From assembly GCF_965223285.1 (NCBI RefSeq), contig NZ_OZ244997.1, positions 186,001-250,000 on the forward strand: a stretch of 64,000 nucleotides of DNA, read 5' to 3'. The position numbers and the translations under genes were made by a program. Below, one piece after another: positions 35,398 to 44,194 of the stretch. Position 1 is the first letter of the stretch. Each line of letters starts with the position of its first letter. This DNA comes from Leptofilum sp965223285 (GTDB lineage Bacteria > Chloroflexota > Anaerolineae > Promineifilales > Promineifilaceae). The notes beneath the pieces were generated by a model, which searched no databases, was not told where the DNA came from, and worked only from the letters and a program-made list of their open reading frames with translations.

Positions 35398-38300
35398 ATG
35401 CAAGAGCAAGAAAAGGTAACGGCACCGTCCGATGTGAACACAGCCATAGATACGGCCGTCCTGGAAGCGGCCCTGAACAATGCGTTCGTTCGCCACGCCA
35501 TCGACAATCGTGGCGTGCTGACCTCGCCACGGCGGGGGCAGGCTGTTGCCGCCCAGTTGGTGGCCGTGGTGCAGCAATACCTGGCGTTTGAGGCCAACGA
35601 GGCAGACATTACGGCCGTTGCCACCCAGCTAGCTGAACAAGGCATGGCAATCACCACCGCCAGCCAGATGATGCGTGCTTTGCAGCGCACGGCGCAGGGG
35701 CAAGCCGATACGGCCGTTCTTCGTCGCCTGAATGATTTTCAACTCAGCTTTTTAGAAAGATTAGCCAACGCCCGTGAAATTGTGCAGCAGCGGTATCAAG
35801 AAACCTCCCAAGCGGCGTTGCAGCGGGCCTTGCACGCCCAGCTAGAACGCCAAATCTCCCTGCACGATGCTCAAAAAGCCCGCAACGATAATCTCAACGA
35901 GATTTTGCAGCTCAATGCCCGCCTTAGTCAAACCAGCGACGAAGCCAGCTTGCTGCGAGATGCCGTTACCGGTATTTGCCAAGCGTTGGACATTACTCAC
36001 GTGACCCTGTACGAAGCGTTAGACCGAGCGGACGCAGCCTGGCGTGTGATTACCACGACAGCCCCTTTCTTGCATCAGGGAGACAATGCCCCGGAAGAAA
36101 CGGCCGTTCAGCTAGAAACTGCCCTGACTCAAAAAGGGGAGTCGGTGCGCATTTATGAAACAGAGAATGGCCAGGATGGCATCATCGTCAGCATCATTTT
36201 GCGCGTGGGGCAGCAGTTGCTGGGTGGCATGGTCGCCAACCACGATCACTTGGACAGCGACCTTTATGAAGAGTATCTCATTCTGGTACGCACCTTTGCC
36301 CAAAATCTGGCGGCCCTTTGGCACAATCTTTACCTGCTCAACCAAACACAGCAGCGCGCCCATGAGCTAGAAATTTTGCACGGCCGTTACCTGGACAGCA
36401 TCTGGAACACGCCGGAGGCAATGCTGCAAGCCCGCGCCGACAAAGACAGCCTGAACATTGTGCGCGAAAACGCAACGGCCACTTTGCCAGAAGATGAAAC
36501 GATGGAAAATATGGAAGATACGGCCGTTCTCCCCTTGCAGCTTGGCGATAATCAATTTGGCCAGATACGCATCCCCGGTATTGAAACCCTGCCACAGGAA
36601 GACCAATCCTTTGTGCGGGACCTCATTCGGGAGATGGGTAGTGCCCTGAACAACGCCCAATTTGTGCAAACCACCCGCGCCTACTCCAATCAGCTTCGCC
36701 TTGCTGCTGAGGTCTCCCGCGCGGCCACCACCATTTTGGATCGGGAGCAGCTCATCAATGAAGTGGTGGAGCTGATTCGCTCTCGCTTCAATCTCTATTA
36801 CGTCGGGCTGTTTTTGGTGGATGCTGACTCAAAGACGGCCGTTCTACGAGCAGGCACAGGCGAAGCAGGCAAGCTGCAACTTGCCCTGAATCATAGTCAG
36901 GAGATTGGCGGCGGCTCGATGGTTGGTACCGTAGTGGCCACCGGCGCGGCCCACGTGGAGCAAAATGTTAAAAATGCGGTTGCTTTCAAGCCCAACCCCC
37001 TGCTGCCAGACACCCAGGCTGAACTTGCCTTACCGCTCAAAGCTGGCCAAAAAATCATTGGCGCGTTAACGGTTCAAAGCAAGCAGCAAGGCGCATTCTC
37101 CCGTGAAACCATCACCGTGCTGCAAAGTATGACCGATCAGCTAGCCATTGCCATTGAAAACGCCGATCTCTTTGCCCAAACCGAACAAAATCTGGCAGAA
37201 ACCAATCGTCTTTACGCCGCTAGCCGTCGCATCGGCCAGGCAACCAATGCCTACGAAATTTATAAAACGTTAATTGATTTTGCCCAAGCGTCCGATATTG
37301 CTGACGTGGCGCAAATTATCATTGCAGACCCCAAAGCACCAGATTATCTCATCACGCCCGTTCACTGGAGCAGCGACGACATTCCAGTTGATCCGGCACA
37401 CCGCTTTCCGCGAGACAAATACCGGTACAGTGATCGCATTACTCAAACAGATGTCATCATCCTGGCCGACGCTCAAACCGACCCGGAGATCGATCCCTTC
37501 TCGCTGCGACTTTTTGCCCAAAACGGCCGTCACGCAGCAGCAATCGTGCCCATTTATATTGATGAAGATTGGCTAGGCACACTGCTGTTGGCCCACAAAA
37601 CCCCCAACGCCTTTGCCAGCGCCAGTCTACAATCCATCCGCACTTTGGCTGATCAAGCCGCCATCATTTTGGCGAACCAACGCCTGCTCCGCCAAACCGA
37701 CCTGCTTTACCGCATTGGCCGTGCCCTTAACCAGGCCATCACGCGAGACGACGCGCTGGACATCACCGTTCGCGAGCTGCAAGCCTACACTGGCGCGTTT
37801 CAATGCCGCTTTGTTATCTACGAACCGGGTGAAGGCAGCGGCAAGCTAGTGGCCAGCTCCAACAGCAAAGCATTCGACAAGCCGTATCATCTGCCCTTGC
37901 TGGGAGATACAATTTTTGAGCGTCTCAGCCGGGAGCAAAAGCCGATTAAGCTGTCGCCAAAAATGGAGAAAGTGCCAAGAGAGGCCATCCAGCAACACGT
38001 CACCCAGTTTGGTGCCGATGCCGCCCTGCTCATCCCCGCCGCCAGCCAGCAGGAGTTGCTTGGTTACTTGGCAATTGATGCGTTGGGTGGGGAACGGCCG
38101 TTTACTCACGCGAATCTCCAGTTTGCCCAAACCATCGTCGATCATCTCACCACCCAGCTAGAAAACCTTAAGCTGCTGGATGAGGCCCTGCATCGCGCCC
38201 AGGAACTCATCACCCTCAACCAGGTGCAGGCCAACATTTCTCGCATGCTTGATCTGTCTCTGCTGGCCCAAACGATCTACACCGAAGTCGGCCGTTTGCT

Positions 38301-39453
38301 GGATAACAGCATCTTCCACCTGGCCCTCTTCAACGCAAATCAAAATTTGTACGAACCCATTTTCACAATGGTCGAAAATGAACAGGTCGTCTTGGAACCA
38401 CGCATTCTGGAACCAGGCGAACCAGTTTATGAATATCTAAACCGAGGCACCCCACCCCAAATGCTTGATGCCCATGCGCCTCTGGTACAAAATGTGCCGC
38501 TCAACCTGCAAGGCCGACAGCCACAATCCACCCTTTGGGTGCAATTGGTTCAAGAAGAGAATCCCGTTGGCCTTATCACCGTACAATCTTACAAAGCACA
38601 TGCCTATGCCGAAAATGATATACAGCTTCTGCGCAGTGTGGGCACTCAAACCAGCCTGGCCATTGCCAACGCGCAACTATTCCAGCAAACCCAGCAGCAA
38701 AACGAAGAGCTACGCCAACTGGATCAGCTCAAAACTCAGTTCCTGACAAATATGTCTCATGAGCTGCGTACGCCGCTCAACTCCATCATTGGCTTCTCGC
38801 GCATTATTCTCAAGGGCATAGATGGCCCCACCACGTCCGCTCAGGAAGAAGATTTGCAATCAATTCATACCAATGGCCAACATCTCCTCATGCTCATTAA
38901 CGAGATTTTGGACATGGCCAAAATTGAAGCAGGCAAGATGGCTCTCAGCTTCGAGAAAATCTCATTGCAGGAGGCCATCAATCCAGTGCGAGACACCATG
39001 CGGAGTTTGATTCATGAGGATGTCGCGTTTGTGTGGGATATTCCTGATGATTTACCAGAAATGGAGGCTGATCCGATTCGCCTACGCCAAATTGTGCTTA
39101 ATCTGTTATCTAATGCAGCCAAATTCACAGACGAAGGTGAAATTCGGCTGCGTGCCTATGCCGAAAATGAATATCTACATTTGCTTGTTCAAGACACAGG
39201 CATTGGCATTGCCCCGGAAGACTTTGACAAGCTGTTTACCCCGTTTGCCCAGGCAGATAGTTCTAACACGCGAACCACAAGCGGCACGGGGCTGGGATTG
39301 CCCATTTGTAAATGGCTTATTGAAATGCATCGGGGAACTATTAATTTTACAAGTGGGCTAAATGAAGGCACAACATTTCATGTGGTTTTGCCCGTTGTGC
39401 AGAGTAAGGAGCAGCCAACAGAGGTTCCGCTCGTTCCTTCAACGATCATCTAA
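35398..39453 (+). CDS. Multi-GAF sensor histidine kinase
   Basis: The 1351-residue soluble kinase begins with an Ala-rich helical region (about 1-110) and a coiled segment. It then has a series of GAF or GAF-like domains at roughly 185-330, 345-425 (degenerate), 431-597, 601-764, 766-924 and 935-1097. A HisKA domain with M-S-H-E-L-R-T-P-L-N (phospho-acceptor His1121) and a HATPase domain (about 1221-1334, with N-x-x-x-N-A-A-K-F-T, D-T-G-I-G-I and G-T-G-L-G-L) follow. No membrane segment is seen, so it senses a cytoplasmic signal or the upstream membrane GAF protein. The receiver-fused threonine-synthase-like gene begins 3 bp after its stop. Seven ACGGCCGT copies lie in the first half of the gene. 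Confidence 0.93.
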   Translation: MQEQEKVTAPSDVNTAIDTAVLEAALNNAFVRHAIDNRGVLTSPRRGQAVAAQLVAVVQQYLAFEANEADITAVATQLAEQGMAITTASQMMRALQRTAQGQADTAVLRRLNDFQLSFLERLANAREIVQQRYQETSQAALQRALHAQLERQISLHDAQKARNDNLNEILQLNARLSQTSDEASLLRDAVTGICQALDITHVTLYEALDRADAAWRVITTTAPFLHQGDNAPEETAVQLETALTQKGESVRIYETENGQDGIIVSIILRVGQQLLGGMVANHDHLDSDLYEEYLILVRTFAQNLAALWHNLYLLNQTQQRAHELEILHGRYLDSIWNTPEAMLQARADKDSLNIVRENATATLPEDETMENMEDTAVLPLQLGDNQFGQIRIPGIETLPQEDQSFVRDLIREMGSALNNAQFVQTTRAYSNQLRLAAEVSRAATTILDREQLINEVVELIRSRFNLYYVGLFLVDADSKTAVLRAGTGEAGKLQLALNHSQEIGGGSMVGTVVATGAAHVEQNVKNAVAFKPNPLLPDTQAELALPLKAGQKIIGALTVQSKQQGAFSRETITVLQSMTDQLAIAIENADLFAQTEQNLAETNRLYAASRRIGQATNAYEIYKTLIDFAQASDIADVAQIIIADPKAPDYLITPVHWSSDDIPVDPAHRFPRDKYRYSDRITQTDVIILADAQTDPEIDPFSLRLFAQNGRHAAAIVPIYIDEDWLGTLLLAHKTPNAFASASLQSIRTLADQAAIILANQRLLRQTDLLYRIGRALNQAITRDDALDITVRELQAYTGAFQCRFVIYEPGEGSGKLVASSNSKAFDKPYHLPLLGDTIFERLSREQKPIKLSPKMEKVPREAIQQHVTQFGADAALLIPAASQQELLGYLAIDALGGERPFTHANLQFAQTIVDHLTTQLENLKLLDEALHRAQELITLNQVQANISRMLDLSLLAQTIYTEVGRLLDNSIFHLALFNANQNLYEPIFTMVENEQVVLEPRILEPGEPVYEYLNRGTPPQMLDAHAPLVQNVPLNLQGRQPQSTLWVQLVQEENPVGLITVQSYKAHAYAENDIQLLRSVGTQTSLAIANAQLFQQTQQQNEELRQLDQLKTQFLTNMSHELRTPLNSIIGFSRIILKGIDGPTTSAQEEDLQSIHTNGQHLLMLINEILDMAKIEAGKMALSFEKISLQEAINPVRDTMRSLIHEDVAFVWDIPDDLPEMEADPIRLRQIVLNLLSNAAKFTDEGEIRLRAYAENEYLHLLVQDTGIGIAPEDFDKLFTPFAQADSSNTRTTSGTGLGLPICKWLIEMHRGTINFTSGLNEGTTFHVVLPVVQSKEQPTEVPLVPSTII

Positions 39454-39456
39454 TTT

Positions 39457-41172
39457 ATGAACATTACGATTGTTTGTCGCGCCTGCCAATCAAAGTTTGC
39501 TTTTAAACGGCCGTTGCCTGCCTGTCCTAATTGCAACAATGGTTGGCTAGATGCTGAATACGAACTCACCCATCCTGTGCAAAACGGACACCTGGCTCAA
39601 CGCGGGCAAGAGTGGCGACAACTGCTAGACCAGCGCGGAGCCAGCCTGTGGCGCTACCGTGAACTCCTTCCCCTGCACCACGACAAAAACATTGTCAGCC
39701 TGGGCGAAGGCTGGACCCCTCTGCTGAAAGCACACAACCTGAGCCTCATGCTGGGGCATCCCAACATTTACATCAAAGATGAGCGCCAAGGGCCAACCGG
39801 CTCCTTCAAAGATCGGCAGGCTGCCATTGCCATCAGTGCCATGAAGGAAGCAGGCATCAAAGAAGCTGTGGTGGCCTCCACCGGCAATGTCGCTATCGCC
39901 TACTCAGCTTACAGTGCGCGAGCAGGCATTAAGCTGTGGGTTTTTGTCACCAGCTCGGTTCCCGCCGAAAAGATGCGAGAGGTGGCTTTATACGGCTCTG
40001 AGGTTATCAAAGTGGCTGGCACCTACGATGAAGCCAAGCGCGTGGCGGCCGAATTTGCCGCCAGCAAAAATCTATTTCTGGACCGGGGCATTAAGGGCAT
40101 TGCCGCCAAAGAAGCGATGAAAACGCTGGCTTTTGAGGTGGCAGAGCAGTTGGGAAGCATTGCCGCTGGACAAAATCCGGCGATGCTTAACGGCAGCCAA
40201 CATCCGTGGCGTACGCCAGATTGGTATTTGCAAGCGGTTAGTGGCGGCATGGGGCCGGTGGGCGTGATGAAAGGGTTTGCTGAACTGAAGCGGCTCGGAT
40301 TGGTGCCTAAGCTCCCCAAGCTGGCGTGCTTCCAGACCAGCGGCTGTGCTCCGATGGCGCGTTCCTTTCATCAGGGGTTGGCAACGGCCGTAAACGTGGA
40401 TGAGCCGCGCACAGACATCACCACATTGGCGACCGGTGCCCCAGGTGAAGCATATGAGGTGCTGCGTGAACTCATCCTGCAACATGGCGGCACCATTGAT
40501 GCCATTACAGACGTTGCCGCCTTTAATGCACTCCACCTGGTTGCCAAAATGGATGGAATTTCGGTGGAGCCAGCAACGGCCGTTACCTTTGCCGGCCTCT
40601 TCAAGCTCATTCGAGAAGGCAAAATATTGCCTCATGAAACGGTTGTTATTAACTGTTCCGGGCACACCTTCCCCGTAGAAAAACATATCATTGGGGAACA
40701 CTACACGCGGGATATGTCTTTGCCAGACACTGGAGAGCTAGCCAAAGCTAACCGCAGCCGCGAAGAGGGATTACTCACAGCCCTAGAAGAGCTAGACAGC
40801 CGCGTACAGCGCATCGTTTTGGTTGAGGACAACCTGGATGCAGCTCGGCTGATCCGCCGCATTTTGCAAGCGCAAGGCAACTTCCTCATAGACGAGGCGC
40901 ACGATGGCCAAAGTGGGCTGCGGCTTATTCGGGAATCGCGCCCCAATCTGGTCATTCTGGATTTGATGATGCCGGAACTGGATGGGTTTGGCGTGGTAGA
41001 AGCGATGAAAGCCGACCCAACGCTGAAAGAAACGCCCATCATTGTCATTACCGCCAAAGAGCTTACCAGCGATGAAAAAGAGCGGCTGGATGGAAAGATC
41101 AAAGCATTGCTGCAAAAAGGCTCTTTTATGGATTCTGACCTCCTGAACGACATCCAAAAAGCATTGCCCTAG
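39457..41172 (+). CDS. Threonine synthase-like PLP enzyme fused to a receiver domain
   Basis: The 571-residue protein has three parts. An N-terminal zinc-ribbon motif has C7-x2-C10 and C23-x2-C26. A fold-type II PLP domain (about 60-430) resembles threonine synthase, with Lys118 in G-P-T-G-S-F-K-D-R, a phosphate-binding S-T-G-N-V-A, and a glycine-rich S-G-G-M-G-P-V-G. A C-terminal response-regulator receiver domain (about 450-571) has the acidic pair E457-D458, phospho-acceptor Asp502 in V-I-L-D-L-M-M-P, I-T-A-K and a late L-Q-K-G-S. Threonine synthase converts O-phosphohomoserine to threonine; whether this protein does so is unproven. The frame is continuous with no sign of an artificial join. 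It lies 3 bp after the kinase and is the last gene before a terminator. Confidence 0.92.
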   Translation: MNITIVCRACQSKFAFKRPLPACPNCNNGWLDAEYELTHPVQNGHLAQRGQEWRQLLDQRGASLWRYRELLPLHHDKNIVSLGEGWTPLLKAHNLSLMLGHPNIYIKDERQGPTGSFKDRQAAIAISAMKEAGIKEAVVASTGNVAIAYSAYSARAGIKLWVFVTSSVPAEKMREVALYGSEVIKVAGTYDEAKRVAAEFAASKNLFLDRGIKGIAAKEAMKTLAFEVAEQLGSIAAGQNPAMLNGSQHPWRTPDWYLQAVSGGMGPVGVMKGFAELKRLGLVPKLPKLACFQTSGCAPMARSFHQGLATAVNVDEPRTDITTLATGAPGEAYEVLRELILQHGGTIDAITDVAAFNALHLVAKMDGISVEPATAVTFAGLFKLIREGKILPHETVVINCSGHTFPVEKHIIGEHYTRDMSLPDTGELAKANRSREEGLLTALEELDSRVQRIVLVEDNLDAARLIRRILQAQGNFLIDEAHDGQSGLRLIRESRPNLVILDLMMPELDGFGVVEAMKADPTLKETPIIVITAKELTSDEKERLDGKIKALLQKGSFMDSDLLNDIQKALP

Positions 41173-41206
41173 AAACCTCAGACTATCCCAGCAAAAAGCA
41201 TAAAAG

Positions 41207-41243
41207 AAGGGTGAATTACGGCCGTAATCTACCCTTGTTTTTT
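41207..41243 (+). terminator. Rho-independent terminator built around an ACGGCCGT palindrome
   Basis: AAGGGT (41207-41212) pairs with ACCCTT (41231-41236), and the inner ATTACGG/CCGTAAT arms meet at ACGGCCGT. A T-run, GTTTTTT, follows. It lies 35 bp after the receiver-fused gene and ends the five-gene signalling operon. Confidence 0.85.
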
Positions 41244-41399
41244 GTTGCCAGTACAAACGGCTTATTTAATCCGCTTGTCCTAATTTCAATAAAAGCCCAC
41301 AATGTAAATTGCAAATATGATATTTTCTGTGGCACAATTGTAGCCTTCCCGAACGTGTAGTGAGTACATTCTGACGTCAACCTCGTTCAAATCAATTTG

Positions 41400-41463
41400 G
41401 CTTTTACTTGAGTAAATCACAATTTTTCGGCTCAATTTTCACTAAAATTCTTTTGTGATTTAC
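41400..41463 (+). other. Candidate structured RNA element, copy B
   Basis: GCTTTTACTTGAG (41400-41412) leads into stem GTAAATCACAA (41412-41422), pairing perfectly with TTGTGATTTAC (41453-41463) around a 30-nt loop containing TTCGGCTC. TTGAG (41408-41412) can pair with CTCAA (41431-41435). Compared with copy A at 19195-19259, three stem pairs differ by double substitution. Here the element ends 29 bp before the start of the receiver-kinase gene, a position suited to a cis-acting leader. Confidence 0.5.
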
Positions 41464-41492
41464 AACACAGAAGAACCAGTACATACAGCTTT

Positions 41493-42761
41493 ATGAATAA
41501 CATAACCTCCCAACCTGCAAAAATCTTATACATTGAAGACGACCCCGCGAGTCGGCGTTTGGTTCAGCGCGTTTTAGACAACAAAGGATACAAGGTGGTT
41601 GTGGCCGCTGATGGGCTGGAAGGCATCTCGATGGCTAGAGAGCACCATCCCAATCTCATTTTGATGGATATAAACCTGCCCAGCATGGACGGCCGTGAAA
41701 TTACGACCCGCCTGCGCAGCTTGCCCAATTTTTCTAACACGCCAATTGTGGCCCTTACGGCTAACCACAGCGCAGGTAACCGCGAGCTAGCCTTGGCCGC
41801 TGGCTGTACAGGTTTCCTAACCAAACCAATTGATGTGACAAACTTTCCAGGGCAGGTCAACGCTTATTTAGAAGGCTTATCTGATGCTATCTCCTCAGAC
41901 GAGAAAAGTGTACATCTGCAAAAACACGCCCAAAACTTGGTAACACGGTTGGAAAACAAAATTCATGAGTTGGAAAGTGCCAACAAGCGGCTGCGTGAGC
42001 TGGATCGCTTGAAGAGTGACTTCATCATCATGGTGTCGCATGAACTGCGGACGCCGCTCACGCTGATTAGTGGCTATGCGCATTTGCTGGATGAGCAAGT
42101 GAAGCAGTCTGATGATTCGCTACCTGCCGAAATGGTGTCCGGTGTGGCCGAGGGACTGAATCTGGGCGTGATTCGTATGCGGGACGTGGTGAATGAGATT
42201 ATCAAAGTGGCGCGGATTGCTTCTGGCACGCTAGATTTAGCTTTAGGGCCAGTCCGGTTGTGCGAATTGGTGCAGGATGTGTACGAAGAGTATCAGGACG
42301 TGTTGGAAAAAAGGAACCTGAACGTGCAAATTGGCGATCTGGAAAAATTGCCAATTGTGCAAGGGGATGGCGACCAGCTTAAATCTGCCATTTATCATAT
42401 TGTGAGTAATGCGATAAAATATACGCCAGACGGTGGCAGTATCTTTATCGTGGGCCGGGCCGTGGGTGACACGGTGAACCTCATTATTCAAGATAGTGGC
42501 ATTGGCATTCCAGACAGCGAACATCGCCGCATTTTTGACCAATTCTATACGCTAGGTTCCATTGAACACCACTCTACAAGCAAGTTTGCCTTCCAAGGTG
42601 GCGGGCTTGGGTTGGGTCTAGCGATTGTGAAGGGAATTATTGAAGCACATAACGGCCGTGTTTGGGTAGAAAGTGAACGGCGTGATGTAACACAATTCCC
42701 CGGCAGTACCTTCCACATTTTGCTGCCTCTGGAACAGGTAAAAAAGCCTGCCAAACTTTGA
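41493..42761 (+). CDS. Receiver-histidine kinase (REC-HisKA-HATPase)
   Basis: The 422-residue cytoplasmic protein starts with a receiver domain (about 8-128; Asp59 in L-I-L-M-D-I-N-L-P, T-K-P near 116), then a short coiled coil (about 145-172). A HisKA domain with M-V-S-H-E-L-R-T-P (His183) and a HATPase domain (about 290-412; N-A-I-K-Y-T, D-S-G-I-G-I, G-L-G-L-G-L) follow. An N-terminal receiver in front of a kinase suggests control by another kinase, plausibly the GAF kinase upstream, or a phosphorelay. It is separated from that operon by a terminator and by the structured element of copy B. Confidence 0.93.
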   Translation: MNNITSQPAKILYIEDDPASRRLVQRVLDNKGYKVVVAADGLEGISMAREHHPNLILMDINLPSMDGREITTRLRSLPNFSNTPIVALTANHSAGNRELALAAGCTGFLTKPIDVTNFPGQVNAYLEGLSDAISSDEKSVHLQKHAQNLVTRLENKIHELESANKRLRELDRLKSDFIIMVSHELRTPLTLISGYAHLLDEQVKQSDDSLPAEMVSGVAEGLNLGVIRMRDVVNEIIKVARIASGTLDLALGPVRLCELVQDVYEEYQDVLEKRNLNVQIGDLEKLPIVQGDGDQLKSAIYHIVSNAIKYTPDGGSIFIVGRAVGDTVNLIIQDSGIGIPDSEHRRIFDQFYTLGSIEHHSTSKFAFQGGGLGLGLAIVKGIIEAHNGRVWVESERRDVTQFPGSTFHILLPLEQVKKPAKL

Positions 42762-42888
42762 GCGGTTGCAATGTAACGAGTTGTATCCTTGCTAAATCCG
42801 TCCTTCTTTCACAATTAGAGGCAACGTGCCTTTGGCAAACGACAATTTATCATCAAGTCGTTGCTCGGTTCATTGAGCACGGAGAAAT

Positions 42889-43896
42889 ATGGCTACGCCT
42901 TCAACAAAAAATCCAGCAGCAGTTACCACTTCTTCACCCGAACCACAGCAGGAAACGGCCGTTTCTACCAACCCACAGCAATGGCGATTAGGCTTGCTCT
43001 GGGGGCTGCTCTCACCTGTCTTTTTGGGCATTGTGCCTATTTTGGCCAAAGTCGCCTACGCTGCCGGGGTGAATGTACTCACTGTCGTTGCCTTTCGCAC
43101 AATTATTGCTGCCCTATTTTTATGGGGGGGCATGTTGCTCTTCAAACGAGAATTTATTCGCAGCTCCACCCCCGCTATTATTAGCAGCATGATTGCCGGT
43201 GCCATCAACGGACTTGGTTCGATCTTCTTTTATGCCAGCCTCACCCGCATCGACGCCTCGCTGGGCCAACTGGTCAACATCAGCTATTTGGTATTTGTCA
43301 CGCTGTTCTTGCGCCTGGCCGGGCACACCATCTCGCTGCTAACTATCGGGCGCACGCTGCTGACCATTGGGGCCATTTACCTGCTTACGCGCGGTGGAGC
43401 AGGGCCAGCCGACTGGTTGGGGGTTGGCATGATGCTGTTTGCCGCCATCACTTACGCAATACAGCTTGTATTAAGCCAGCGCATCATGATGGACATCCCC
43501 GCCCCAACCATGACGCTGTATGCCATTACCGCTATGGCCACTGTCGTCACCGTAGCCTGGCTCTTTGCCCCCACAGATTTAAGTTTGGTCAGCAACGATG
43601 GCTGGCAAGCAATTGGCTTAATGGCACTGGTAACGGCACTTTCTCGCCTGACGCTCTTCCTGGGGGTAAAGGCAATGGGCAGTATTCAAACCGCGTTGCT
43701 GGGCGTTTTTGAGGTGGTGGTGACCATTGCCATTGCGGCCGTTTTCCTGGGTGAGCGGTTAACCTGGCTGCAATGGTTGGGGGCTATCATTCTACTCATC
43801 AGCATTTTCTTAGTACGTTTTGAGAGAGGCGTGCCGCGCTTTGTGGATTGGTGGCAATTCCTCTGGCGGCGTTTTCTCCCCAAAAACCAAGAGTAA
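42889..43896 (+). CDS. EamA/DMT-family transporter
   Basis: The 335-residue protein has about ten membrane segments in two EamA repeats (about 30-155 and 170-310), the hallmark of the drug/metabolite transporter superfamily. The N-terminal 25 residues are polar and Thr/Pro/Gln-rich. The repeats show G-x-x-W/L-G-L-L-S-P and, late, the conserved E-x-x-x-x-x-x-A-x-x-x-L-G-E-R-L-T segment. It probably exports or imports a small metabolite; the substrate cannot be read from sequence. GGAG lies about 5 bp before the ATG. Confidence 0.88.
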   Translation: MATPSTKNPAAVTTSSPEPQQETAVSTNPQQWRLGLLWGLLSPVFLGIVPILAKVAYAAGVNVLTVVAFRTIIAALFLWGGMLLFKREFIRSSTPAIISSMIAGAINGLGSIFFYASLTRIDASLGQLVNISYLVFVTLFLRLAGHTISLLTIGRTLLTIGAIYLLTRGGAGPADWLGVGMMLFAAITYAIQLVLSQRIMMDIPAPTMTLYAITAMATVVTVAWLFAPTDLSLVSNDGWQAIGLMALVTALSRLTLFLGVKAMGSIQTALLGVFEVVVTIAIAAVFLGERLTWLQWLGAIILLISIFLVRFERGVPRFVDWWQFLWRRFLPKNQE

Positions 43897-44194
43897 TCTA
43901 GCACCCCGTAAGAATCTACTGCCACATCTCATCTCATTAGCAGCATCCGTGTAAAGTGTGGAAAGTTTTGCAAATGATGTGGTCTTCATTTCTACTGTTT
44001 TTGCATTTGTAGTTGTGTAAAATGATTACAAAGGTTTGCTACCGACGACACAGTGCTATAATGAAAATGAAGCGTGGAAGAGAGACCCGAGCCAACGCGT
44101 CCCTACGAATACAACATTTATATTTATGCGGTAAACTGCACCCGCAGTACACTGCACTTGTTCACTCAGAATAGAAAGGATTTTTAGCACAAGA
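43897..44194. other. Intergenic region with promoter and long leader
   Basis: Apart from the promoter at 44035-44062 this 298-bp spacer leaves a 5' leader of roughly 125 bp before the acyltransferase gene. I see no palindrome copy, RNA gene or strong hairpin in it. Confidence 0.4.
44035..44062 (+). promoter_or_regulatory. Candidate promoter of the acyltransferase-GT4 operon
   Basis: TTTGCT (44035-44040) and an extended -10, TGCTATAAT, with its hexamer at 44057-44062 are spaced 16 bp apart, 132 bp upstream of the gene start. Confidence 0.55.
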
